Source of the DNA: Blautia sp. BIOML-A1
GTDB taxonomy: Bacteria > Bacillota > Clostridia > Lachnospirales > Lachnospiraceae
Reading direction: 5' to 3'
Assembly (NCBI RefSeq): GCF_009883055.1
Contig: NZ_WWVR01000038.1
Span: 1-26,814, forward strand
DNA: 26,814 bases
Shown: positions 6,523-13,769 of the stretch, one piece after another
Position numbering within the stretch: position 1 is the stretch's first letter
Layout: each line of letters starts with the position of its first letter
Program-made: the position numbers and the translations under genes
Notes under the pieces: model-generated
Database searches by the model: none
Told to the model about the DNA's origin: nothing
Seen by the model: the letters and a program-made list of their open reading frames with translations, nothing else

Positions 6523-8211
6523 ATGGGTACAATGACAATTGACGGTAGAAAAGTTGAATTTACCGATGAAAAAAACGTCCTGACCGTTATCCGTAACGCG
6601 GGGATCAACATTCCGACACTGTGCTATCATTCGGAACTCTCTACATTTGGTGCCTGTCGTTTATGTACGGTAGAAGATAACAGAGGCAAGACCTTTGCTT
6701 CCTGTTCAGAAGAACCGAGAGACGGTATGGTTATTTATACCAATACCGACAAATTAAGAAAATATCGTAAACTGATCGTAGAACTGCTTCTTGCAGCACA
6801 CTGCCGTGACTGTACAACCTGTATCAAGAGCGGTGAGTGCGTTCTCCAGGAACTGGCACACCGTCTCGGCGTGAGAAACGTTCGTTTCCAGAACACAAGA
6901 GAGCATCATGAACTGGATTTCAGTTCACCATCCATCGTTCGTGATCCGAACAAATGTATCCTCTGCGGAAACTGTGTACGTGCCTGTGAAGAAATCCAGG
7001 GAATCGGTGCACTTGGATTTGCTTTCCGTGGAACAGAAGCTATGGTTATGCCTGCATTTAACAAAAAGATCGCAGAGACACAGTGCGTAAACTGCGGACA
7101 GTGCCGTGCTTTCTGTCCGACAGGAGCGATTTCCATTCATACCAATACAGACAAAGTATTTAAAGCACTGGCAGATCCGGATGTCCGCGTCGTTGCACAG
7201 GTTGCTCCGGCAGTCCGCGTTGCAGTAGGCGATCACTACGGACTCCAGAAGGGCCGCAGTGTTATGGGCAAGATCGTCAATGCACTTCATCGCATGGGAT
7301 TTGACGAAGTTTATGATACTACTTTCAGTGCTGACCTTACCATCATGGAAGAAAGTGCAGAATTCCTTGACCGCATAGAAAAAGGCGAGAAACTGCCTCT
7401 TCTTACCTCCTGCTGTCCGGCATGGGTAAAATTCATCACAGATCAGTACAAGGATTACATTCCGAATATTTCCACCTGCAGATCTCCACAGGGAATGATG
7501 TCTGCAGTTATCAAGGAATACTTCCGTGATCCGGAGAATGCCAAAGGCAAAAAGACGGTTATGGTTTCCATCATGCCATGTACAGCCAAGAAGGCAGAAG
7601 CAGCTCGTCCGAACAGCTATACACATGGTGAGAAAGATACCGATATCGTTATCACAACGACAGAACTTCTCCGCATGATTGACAACTTCGGCCTCGATTT
7701 TGCGACAATTGAGCCGGAAGCATGCGATACACCATTCGGATTTGGTTCCGGCGGTGGAGTTATCTTTGGTGTTACCGGTGGCGTCACAGAGGCGGTTCTC
7801 CGTCGACTTACTCCGGATCACAGCAAAGAAGCAATGCGAGAGATCGCTGAGTGCGGTGTCCGTGGAGATGAAGGCATCAAAGAATTCTCCGTATCATACA
7901 AGGGCATGGAGATTAAGATCTGTGTAGCCAGCGGACTTGCCAATGCGAGAATTGTCATGGATCGTGTAAAGAACGGCGAAGCAGAGTATCATCTGATCGA
8001 AGTTATGGCATGCCGTCGTGGCTGTATTATGGGAGGCGGACAGCCGACCAGATCCGGCGACAGAACCAAGGCAGCCAGAGCAAGAGGTCTGTACAATGCT
8101 GACAACACCATGATCATCAAGAAATCCGATGAAAACCCGATGGTACTTGAACTTTATCAGGGACTCCTCAAAGGCAAAGAGCACGAACTGCTCCATAATG
8201 AGTTTTATTGA
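6523..8211 (+). CDS. hydA: [FeFe] hydrogenase catalytic subunit (HydA, trimeric NADH-linked type)
   Basis: HydA makes or consumes H2 at its H-cluster and exchanges electrons with HydB/HydC and ferredoxin. In the 562-aa sequence an N-terminal [2Fe-2S] domain (CYHSELSTFGACRLC) is followed by a His-ligated [4Fe-4S] motif (HCRDCTTCIKSGEC), two ferredoxin motifs (CILCGNCVRAC, CVNCGQCRAFC) and the catalytic domain. H-cluster motifs are TSCCPAW (295-301), MPCTAKK (351-357) and MACRRGCIMGGGQP (from 495; Cys497 and Cys501). The last differs from the canonical ACPGGC by Arg-Arg replacing Pro-Gly, but both ligand cysteines are kept. The length is shorter than T. maritima HydA (about 645), which has an extra C-terminal cluster domain. 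The start has GGAAGGAGG upstream (6507-6515). A terminator follows at 8236-8298. Confidence 0.94.
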   Translation: MGTMTIDGRKVEFTDEKNVLTVIRNAGINIPTLCYHSELSTFGACRLCTVEDNRGKTFASCSEEPRDGMVIYTNTDKLRKYRKLIVELLLAAHCRDCTTCIKSGECVLQELAHRLGVRNVRFQNTREHHELDFSSPSIVRDPNKCILCGNCVRACEEIQGIGALGFAFRGTEAMVMPAFNKKIAETQCVNCGQCRAFCPTGAISIHTNTDKVFKALADPDVRVVAQVAPAVRVAVGDHYGLQKGRSVMGKIVNALHRMGFDEVYDTTFSADLTIMEESAEFLDRIEKGEKLPLLTSCCPAWVKFITDQYKDYIPNISTCRSPQGMMSAVIKEYFRDPENAKGKKTVMVSIMPCTAKKAEAARPNSYTHGEKDTDIVITTTELLRMIDNFGLDFATIEPEACDTPFGFGSGGGVIFGVTGGVTEAVLRRLTPDHSKEAMREIAECGVRGDEGIKEFSVSYKGMEIKICVASGLANARIVMDRVKNGEAEYHLIEVMACRRGCIMGGGQPTRSGDRTKAARARGLYNADNTMIIKKSDENPMVLELYQGLLKGKEHELLHNEFY

Positions 8212-8222
8212 ATAGAATAATT

Positions 8223-8251
8223 TCATAAAAAACTACCCTCCTGCATACATT
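8223..8251 (+). promoter_or_regulatory. Sigma-E-like promoter for spoIVA
   Basis: CATACATT (8244-8251) matches the sporulation sigma-E -10 consensus CATACAHT completely. TCATAAA (8223-8229), 14 bp upstream, matches 5 of 7 positions of the -35 consensus KMATATT. B. subtilis spoIVA is known to be sigma-E dependent. Predicted start is near 8257-8259. The -10 box overlaps the left arm of the terminator. Confidence 0.65.
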
Positions 8252-8298
8252 ATAACGATACATGGGATTGTGCGAATTTATGCAGGGGGGATTTTTTT
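8236..8298 (+). terminator. Rho-independent terminator of the hydrogenase operon, overlapping the spoIVA ribosome binding site
   Basis: CCCTCCTGCATA (8236-8247) pairs with TATGCAGGGGGG (8279-8290) over 12 positions with one G-T pair, followed by A and seven Ts (8292-8298). The loop is 31 nt. The GGGGGG of the right arm is also the only Shine-Dalgarno sequence for the ATG at 8299, so read-through RNA would hide it. Confidence 0.75.
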
Positions 8299-9768
8299 AT
8301 GGAAAATTTTCAGATTTACCGGGACATTCAGGCTCGTACCGGTGGGGATATATACATAGGCGTTGTCGGACCGGTGCGTACAGGAAAATCCACGTTTATC
8401 CGAAGATTTATGGAGCTTATGGCACTTCCTGTGATGGAACCAGACAAACAGGCAGAAGTGCGGGATCAGCTTCCCTTAAGCGGTTCAGGGAAACTCATCA
8501 CCACGGTAGAACCAAAATTTATTCCGAAAGAAGCGGTTCCCGTCACCCTCGGTGAAGACCAGAAGGTGAGGATAAAACTGATCGACTGTGTTGGCTTCCT
8601 CGTAAAGGATGCCTCTGGGCATATTGAGGAGGGAAGAGAACGGATGGTCAGAACCCCGTGGTTTGAAAAATCTATTCCCTTCCACGAAGCGGCACAGGTT
8701 GGCACCCGCAAAGTGATCGAGGAACACGCGACCATTGGGCTTGTGGTCACAACAGACGGAAGCTTCGGCGAAATCCCGCGGCAGAATTTTGCAGAGGCGG
8801 AGGCACTTACAGTAAATGAACTGAAAAAACAGGGAAAGCCATTTCTGATCCTTGTCAACTCCCAGACACCATATAAAGAAGAAACACAGAAGCTCTGCCG
8901 CAGGCTGTGGGATAACTATGGCGTAACCACGATCGCTGCAAACTGCGAACAGCTTCGGAAAGAAGATGTTACAAGAATTCTGGAAAACATTCTCTATGAA
9001 TTTCCGGTCAGTGAGATCCAGTTCTACATCCCGAAATGGGTGGAGATGCTCTCCCCTGAGCACGAACTGAAAGCCCAGATCCTCACCCAGATCAGAGAAC
9101 ATATGCAGAAGCTGACACATATCCGCGATATCACAAAGGACTCCATACAGCTTACAGGTCCTTATGTCCAGGAAACTCTTCTTGACCAGATCGACCTCTC
9201 CAGCGGCATTATCCGCATCCGGGTTCAGGTTCGGGACGAATATTATTACAAAATCTTAAGTGAACTGAGCGGCATCACCATGGAAAGCGAATACGACCTG
9301 ATCCACACCATGAAGGAACTGACCAATATGAAAGAGCAGTATGTCAAGGTCAGGGATGCACTCGAAGCCGTCCGTTCCACCGGCTACGGAGTAGTCGTGC
9401 CCGATCTTTCCGAGATCCAGATCGAAACTCCGACGGTTATCCGCCAGGGAAATAAGTTCGGCGTAAAAATCCGCTCCAAGAGCCCGTCCATACACATGAT
9501 AAAAGCAAACATTGAGACAGAGATCGCCCCGATCGTCGGAACTGAGCAGCAGGCAAACGATCTCATCCAGTACATCGGTGAGAGCAGCCAGCGCGGCGAG
9601 AGCATCTGGGAGACCAATATCTTCGGCAAATCCATCGAACAGCTCGTAAAGGACGGCATCAGCAGCAAGATTTCCACCATCGGCGAAGAAAGCCAGACAA
9701 AGCTTCAGGATACCATGCAGAAAATCGTCAACGACAGCAAAGGCGGGATGGTGTGCATTATTATCTAA
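8299..9768 (+). CDS. spoIVA: Spore coat morphogenesis ATPase SpoIVA
   Basis: SpoIVA is the ATP-hydrolysing protein that polymerises on the outer forespore membrane and forms the base layer of the spore coat. The 489-aa product is almost the length of the B. subtilis protein (492). Its P-loop GPVRTGKSTF (24-33) puts the key lysine at position 30, as in B. subtilis. Other family landmarks are KLIDCVGFLVKDASGH, RKVIEEHATIGLVVTTDGS and FLILVNSQTPY, with the polymerising C-terminal region ending GGMVCIII. The ATG at 8299 is preceded by AGGGGGG at 8284-8290. It is monocistronic by appearance: a terminator/promoter lies upstream, and a new, AT-richer region begins after it. Its presence shows that the organism belongs to an endospore-forming lineage. 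Confidence 0.96.
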   Translation: MENFQIYRDIQARTGGDIYIGVVGPVRTGKSTFIRRFMELMALPVMEPDKQAEVRDQLPLSGSGKLITTVEPKFIPKEAVPVTLGEDQKVRIKLIDCVGFLVKDASGHIEEGRERMVRTPWFEKSIPFHEAAQVGTRKVIEEHATIGLVVTTDGSFGEIPRQNFAEAEALTVNELKKQGKPFLILVNSQTPYKEETQKLCRRLWDNYGVTTIAANCEQLRKEDVTRILENILYEFPVSEIQFYIPKWVEMLSPEHELKAQILTQIREHMQKLTHIRDITKDSIQLTGPYVQETLLDQIDLSSGIIRIRVQVRDEYYYKILSELSGITMESEYDLIHTMKELTNMKEQYVKVRDALEAVRSTGYGVVVPDLSEIQIETPTVIRQGNKFGVKIRSKSPSIHMIKANIETEIAPIVGTEQQANDLIQYIGESSQRGESIWETNIFGKSIEQLVKDGISSKISTIGEESQTKLQDTMQKIVNDSKGGMVCIII

Positions 9769-9790
9769 ACGAAATGTAAAATTGTGTTGC

Positions 9791-9819
9791 TTTACGGACA
9801 AAAGGTTTCATGGTATCAT
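9791..9819 (+). promoter_or_regulatory. Probable promoter of the ATPase/nuclease-like pair
   Basis: TTTACG (9791-9796), a 17-bp spacer and TATCAT (9814-9819) with an upstream TGG (extended -10) predict a start near 9826. This placement argues against translation from the upstream ATG-like starts around 9782 and supports the start at 9905. Confidence 0.45.
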
Positions 9820-9904
9820 GCTCTATATAGGTAAACTTATTGTAGAGAATGATATCGTGAAGCCTTTTTATAGTAATAGAATAATTCAGAAAGGGAATAA
9901 AATA

Positions 9905-11326
9905 ATGGAATTTTCAGTCAAAGGAATTGGAATAATAAAAGAAGCAGATATTAAAATTGATGGTTTGACTGTAATTGCGGGAAGCAATAACTCCGGGAAG
10001 ACAACAGTTGGAAGAGCATTGTATTCTGTTGTCAATGCAGTGGAAAACTTAGATCAGAAACAAGATATAGATCAGTCAGCAGCTATTGTTGAGAGAATTA
10101 AAAAAATCTTAAATATTTATAGAAGTTTGTTAACTGAATATGAGTTTATGATGCAGGATTTTATAGAGGAGAAGAATAAATTTGTAGTTGAAATTTTGGA
10201 TTTAGATCATATGCCGATAGACGAGAATTCAGATTATTATATTACTCTATTATATCAATTTTGCGATTCGATAAAAACGGATACTTTCTTAGATTTTCTG
10301 ATAGATGATATGAAAAAAATTTCGCCATATTTTGAAGCGAGAGAAGATGAATTTTATAGTGAGTGGAAATATATTAAACCGAAAGCGTTATTGGAATGTA
10401 GCAAAGCTCTCGATTCTGCAAAGTCATTTCAGAAACAAGAAAGAAAAGATTTTGCATGTAAAATAGCCGCGAGAACTTTACAGGTAGAATTTATGAACCA
10501 GGTGCAGTCAATTGGTCAATCTGACAATGGACAATATTCAATCGTAAGGCTTAGAAATCAGAAGGAAAATCTGTTTGAATTTTATATTTCTGATGACAAT
10601 ATAAATATAGAAAAATCAAAATTCCAGGATGGATATTTTGACAGTGTTTATTTTATCGATGATCCTTATGTTATTGAAGATCCTCGTGTATATCGATTTA
10701 TAACGCCAAGAAAGAGAACAGACAGTTATGTACAATCAAGGATTGTTAACCATCGAGAAGATATGCGGTGCTTAATGAGAAAACCTGAAGAGGATAAAAA
10801 AATCAGTGAAACTTTATACCAGGAAAAACAACTGGAAAAAGTAATGCAGCAAATCAATGCAATTGTACCTGGCATGGTTTCTGGAGGCACCTATTATACA
10901 CCAGAAATGAAGATAAAAGTCGGAAATCTGGCAACAGGCTTTAAGATTTTTTCAATCATCAAGAAAATCCTCACAGAAAACGACCTCTCAGATAAAACTC
11001 TCCTGATCCTGGACGAGCCAGAATCACATCTTCATCCAGAATGGATCAACCGCCTGGCAGAAGTTATCGTACTTTTGGTAAAAGAGTGCAATATCACAGT
11101 CCTTCTTACTACACACAGTCCAAATTTCTTACTGGCAGTTGATGCTTTAATGCGAAAATATGACATTCGCAATAAATGTCACTTTTACCAGACAGAGCAG
11201 GAAGAAGATCATAGAGTAAAATACATCGAAAGAACAGACAGCCTTGATGATGTTTACGCTGATTTTGCCGCATCTTTCGCAAAAATGAGTGCAATAAGGA
11301 AAAAATACATGAATCTGGAGGAGTAG
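9905..11326 (+). CDS. ABC/AAA-type ATPase (OLD/AAA_21-like), putative defence ATPase
   Basis: The 473-aa protein is a soluble SMC/ABC-like ATPase of the kind found in OLD-, Septu- and related defence systems. Visible motifs are Walker A GSNNSGKTTV (26-35), a likely signature region ATGFKIF, Walker B with acidic pair LLILDEPESHLHPEW (Asp370, Glu371) and the H-loop TTHSPN (His404). About 300 variable residues, probably including coiled coil, lie between Walker A and Walker B. No TOPRIM nuclease domain follows, so any nuclease must come from a partner, probably the next gene. I chose ATG 9905 because of AGAAAGGG upstream and a promoter near 9814. The last third (from about 10955) has noticeably more GC-rich, host-like codons than the first part. 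The precise family and target are unknown. Confidence 0.8.
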   Translation: MEFSVKGIGIIKEADIKIDGLTVIAGSNNSGKTTVGRALYSVVNAVENLDQKQDIDQSAAIVERIKKILNIYRSLLTEYEFMMQDFIEEKNKFVVEILDLDHMPIDENSDYYITLLYQFCDSIKTDTFLDFLIDDMKKISPYFEAREDEFYSEWKYIKPKALLECSKALDSAKSFQKQERKDFACKIAARTLQVEFMNQVQSIGQSDNGQYSIVRLRNQKENLFEFYISDDNINIEKSKFQDGYFDSVYFIDDPYVIEDPRVYRFITPRKRTDSYVQSRIVNHREDMRCLMRKPEEDKKISETLYQEKQLEKVMQQINAIVPGMVSGGTYYTPEMKIKVGNLATGFKIFSIIKKILTENDLSDKTLLILDEPESHLHPEWINRLAEVIVLLVKECNITVLLTTHSPNFLLAVDALMRKYDIRNKCHFYQTEQEEDHRVKYIERTDSLDDVYADFAASFAKMSAIRKKYMNLEE

Positions 11327-11327
11327 A

Positions 11328-12002
11328 ATGGGAACATCAGAATTAGCTGATTTTTTTGAACAGAATTTTTCTAAAAAAACTTATACAGAACTATCTGCCA
11401 ATCAAAATAAGAGCCTAATCCAGTCGTCAAAATGCGAAGCCTATGATTTTGATGAAATTACAGAATATATTTTTCCACAGAATAAACCGTCCTCAGCAGA
11501 TGCAATTTTACTGGATAAAAACAGAATATGCTTTATTGAGTTCAAAAGCGGATTCCACAGAAAAATGTCCAGAACCAATTTTGACCGTGCACAGTGCCGA
11601 TGCGAGAAAATAGACGCTATTTGCGACGATTATGCAAATCTTATGAAACGCCATCTGCAAAATATAGAATCAGAACTGAAATCAAATCTTTTTCAAAAAA
11701 CAGCAGAAAGCAGATGGACACTGGAATATCATCTGCTGCCAGAAGCATATAAAAACAAGGCATACCCTGATTTACAGATTTTCTATATTATTGTCACCGA
11801 CAAAGTAAAAGAAGATCCCATAGACGCTATGGGCCAGATCATGGACGATTTGGCTAATATACATAACGAAGACAACTTCTACGAAAAAATGGAACAATCA
11901 GTAAAACACTTATACTGCGAAAGTCGATACAGAAAAAAGGCTTTTTACGATAAAGTAGAAGTTTATTCTGTGCAGGATTTTGAGACGTTCTTTTTGAACT
12001 AA
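11328..12002 (+). CDS. Hypothetical protein with PD-(D/E)XK-like motif, partner of the ATPase
   Basis: I do not recognise a named family for this 224-aa protein. Its best clue is Asp58 followed by Glu71-Phe-Lys73 in ADAILLDKNRICFIEFKSG, the spacing of a PD-(D/E)XK nuclease core (beta-hairpin Asp, then ExK), with an upstream Glu43 that could be the helix-1 acid. The remainder is helical and ends in a hydrophobic VQDFETFFLN. There is no signal peptide or membrane segment. Its ATG is one base after the ATPase stop, and its GGAGGAG site lies inside the end of the ATPase gene (11317-11323), so the two are translationally coupled. I infer a nuclease effector for the ATPase; a substrate-binding or scaffold role is also possible. 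A strong terminator follows. Confidence 0.65.
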   Translation: MGTSELADFFEQNFSKKTYTELSANQNKSLIQSSKCEAYDFDEITEYIFPQNKPSSADAILLDKNRICFIEFKSGFHRKMSRTNFDRAQCRCEKIDAICDDYANLMKRHLQNIESELKSNLFQKTAESRWTLEYHLLPEAYKNKAYPDLQIFYIIVTDKVKEDPIDAMGQIMDDLANIHNEDNFYEKMEQSVKHLYCESRYRKKAFYDKVEVYSVQDFETFFLN

Positions 12003-12031
12003 ATGAAGAAAAATTGTAATATAGTCAAAGG

Positions 12032-12080
12032 ATACTCTTTCTAAAGCAGGAAAATACTTGCTTTAGGAAGAGTATTTTTT
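12032..12080 (+). terminator. Rho-independent terminator after the ATPase/nuclease-like pair
   Basis: ATACTCTTTCTAAAGCA (12032-12048) pairs with TGCTTTAGGAAGAGTAT (12059-12075) over 17 positions with one G-T pair and a 10-nt loop, followed by a run of Ts to 12080. Confidence 0.88.
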
Positions 12081-12109
12081 ATAATAAACAAGAGCAATAT
12101 GTTCTTGTT
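12058..12109 (+). promoter_or_regulatory. Probable promoter and operator-like palindrome of the 270-aa orphan gene
   Basis: TTGCTT (12058-12063), 16-bp spacer, TATAAT (12080-12085). The -35 lies in the right arm of the preceding terminator. Just downstream, across the expected start site, AACAAGA (12087-12093) and TCTTGTT (12103-12109) form a perfect 7-bp inverted repeat with a 9-bp gap, a classic repressor-site position. Confidence 0.45.
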
Positions 12110-12146
12110 ATAGCAAATAATATTAAATCGTTAAAGGAGAGATTTT

Positions 12147-12959
12147 ATGGACAGGCAATGGATTTGCATAAGGAAAAGAAAACTTTTGGGTACAGAGTTT
12201 ATACATATCCTTGACAGTTATAGATGCAGTTCTGCATTAAGGCTGCGAGGCAATCAGTTTTATGAACTATACAATGATATGATCTGTGTGCTTCAGGAAC
12301 TTACGTCTGATTATATGGAGGGCAAGAATTATATCGGAGATCAACTGTCAAATTTTTTTGAGCGATGTCATATGGAACTTCCATCGGAAAGAAAACTACC
12401 GGAGGCTCTGGAAGAACTTTTTGGACAGCTAGAATTTAAGCTAAAGATTGATCTTACAGAAATTCTGGATCGGTGTGTACTTTGTACAAATGAAGCGTAC
12501 GCACATATGCAGAAAGCGCAGCAGCAGGAAGAACAAAGAATTTTACTGATAAAATCTTTGATGGAAGAGAATAAACTTAATGAAAACAACAATGAGAAAC
12601 TGGAAAATCAGATCAGAAACTTACTTTTATTACAACAGGCAAAATTAAAGTCTGATCAATACAAAATGGATAAAAACGAAACAAACATAACCAGAGTCTG
12701 GTGCGATCTGCTTGTTTCATCTGTTTTTTCAGAAGAGATTTCTTATGGACTGATGTTACGTTTGGTGGAAAATGAGATACTGACAGAATCCGAGATAACC
12801 ACATTACTGGAAGATAAATACAATATAGAGAAAGACTATGAATGGTATTCAGAAGATTTTATCGGATGTGGATTAGACGAGCCCGCGGATATCAGGATAG
12901 AGGATGTACTGGATATATGTACAGGAAGAATAGAAAAGATTATTGGAACTAAGATATAG
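12147..12959 (+). CDS. Hypothetical coiled-coil protein
   Basis: I do not recognise this 270-aa protein. It appears cytosolic: no signal peptide or membrane helix is visible. Residues about 1-110 are mixed helical, with cysteines in EILDRCVLCTNEAY. Residues about 118-175 are very rich in Gln, Glu, Lys and Asn and look like a coiled coil (QKAQQQEEQRILLIKSLMEE). The C-terminal 90 residues are acidic (EDKYNIEKDYEWYSEDF). The ATG at 12147 has AAAGGAGAG upstream. It stands alone, with its own promoter/operator upstream and a terminator downstream (13016-13057), between two putative defence modules. It could be an accessory or regulatory protein of the island, but nothing in the sequence proves this. 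Confidence 0.6.
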   Translation: MDRQWICIRKRKLLGTEFIHILDSYRCSSALRLRGNQFYELYNDMICVLQELTSDYMEGKNYIGDQLSNFFERCHMELPSERKLPEALEELFGQLEFKLKIDLTEILDRCVLCTNEAYAHMQKAQQQEEQRILLIKSLMEENKLNENNNEKLENQIRNLLLLQQAKLKSDQYKMDKNETNITRVWCDLLVSSVFSEEISYGLMLRLVENEILTESEITTLLEDKYNIEKDYEWYSEDFIGCGLDEPADIRIEDVLDICTGRIEKIIGTKI

Positions 12960-13015
12960 AAGTTTATTATGTAAAGTTGTGTGATAGAGAAATACAAAAC
13001 AGAATGACATAAAAA

Positions 13016-13057
13016 AGATATGGAAACTCCGCCGTAGAAGTTTCCGTATCTTTTTTT
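13016..13057 (+). terminator. Rho-independent terminator after the 270-aa orphan gene
   Basis: AGATATGGAAACT (13016-13028) pairs with AGTTTCCGTATCT (13039-13051) over 13 positions with one G-T pair, followed by seven Ts (13051-13057). The rest of the gap (12960-13214) is AT-rich and holds no other gene that I can support. Confidence 0.85.
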
Positions 13058-13166
13058 ACTTTATAAGAAATTACTCCGTAATATTCCAATAAAGTTAAAA
13101 AAATGCAGTTATGTCAAAAGAACGAATGTCATTTTCGGCATACAGAATCATAGAAACTGCCCTATA

Positions 13167-13177
13167 TATGGTACAAT
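13167..13177 (+). promoter_or_regulatory. Extended -10 promoter of the SLATT/HD-Hsp90 pair
   Basis: TATGGTACAAT contains an extended -10 (TGG before TACAAT at 13172-13177); no strong -35 is visible. The predicted start, about 13184, falls on or after the ATG at 13182, so it favours translation from the GTG at 13215. An 11-bp near-identical box (TATGGTACACT) precedes the STAND gene at 18785-18795. Confidence 0.5.
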
Positions 13178-13214
13178 AAAGATGTCGAAATTTATCAAAA
13201 TATGGGGGGAAACG

Positions 13215-13769
13215 GTGGAACATAAATTCATAAACTGGGTCAGATCAGGCCCGATCAAAAAATGGCTGAACAAAGAAGTACATCAATATTACATCCGGGA
13301 ATTAAATGCAGAAGAACAGGATTATTTAAACGTGGTATCAAATTATATAGAATACTACAACATAAGAGCGTTCCGCTGCAAATGGGGGTTCTACGGGACA
13401 AGCCTGATAAAAATCTTAGGCCTTTCCAGCATTACATTTTTAAAGATAATGGGAAAAGACGGAGCTGAATTTGCAACCATGGCAGCAGCAGTGACTACCA
13501 TGTGTCTGGCGATAGAAGGCATTGTAGCTCTGTTCAAATGGCAGGAAAAATGGATCTTGTACAGGAACACACAAAATGCTCTGATGAGAGAAGACCGGCA
13601 ATTTACAGAAGGTCAGGGAATTTACAGCAATGAAGAAGACAGATTTTCAAAATTCGTGGAAACAGTAGAAGGAATCATTGACGACGAAGCACGAAAATGG
13701 AATACCTACGTGCAAGAAAAAAACAGTCAAAAAAACGAAAACGAAGGAAAGGAGAGTGATGAAAATTGA
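13215..13769 (+). CDS. SLATT/DUF4231-like two-helix membrane protein, putative suicide effector
   Basis: SLATT proteins are predicted membrane effectors that, when activated by a sensor partner, would disrupt the inner membrane. The 184-aa sequence has two hydrophobic helices at about residues 60-79 (GTSLIKILGLSSITFLKIM) and 86-107 (FATMAAAVTTMCLAIEGIVA), followed by the family-like segment FKWQEKWILYRNTQNAL and a charged cytosolic tail ending KNENEGKESDEN. Start choice: GTG 13215 has GGGGGGA five bases upstream and lies after the predicted transcription start; ATG 13182 would add 11 residues but has no ribosome site. The 3' end overlaps the start of the HD-Hsp90 gene by 11 bases, so the two are translationally coupled. 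The family call rests on topology and motif resemblance, not on a search. Confidence 0.72.
   Translation: MEHKFINWVRSGPIKKWLNKEVHQYYIRELNAEEQDYLNVVSNYIEYYNIRAFRCKWGFYGTSLIKILGLSSITFLKIMGKDGAEFATMAAAVTTMCLAIEGIVALFKWQEKWILYRNTQNALMREDRQFTEGQGIYSNEEDRFSKFVETVEGIIDDEARKWNTYVQEKNSQKNENEGKESDEN

Noticed and set aside
4226..8226. Long reverse-strand frames through the hydrogenase genes
   Set aside because: They mirror strongly coding plus-strand genes, have Cys-rich or low-quality translations with no family resemblance, and lack ribosome sites.
8262..8555. Small frame overlapping the start of spoIVA
   Set aside because: It lies in another frame of a clear spoIVA coding region and has no family features.
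9782..9904. Forty extra N-terminal residues on the ATPase
   Set aside because: A promoter-like -10 lies inside this stretch, there is no ribosome site at 9782, and ATPases of this type begin a few residues before the first beta strand, as at 9905.
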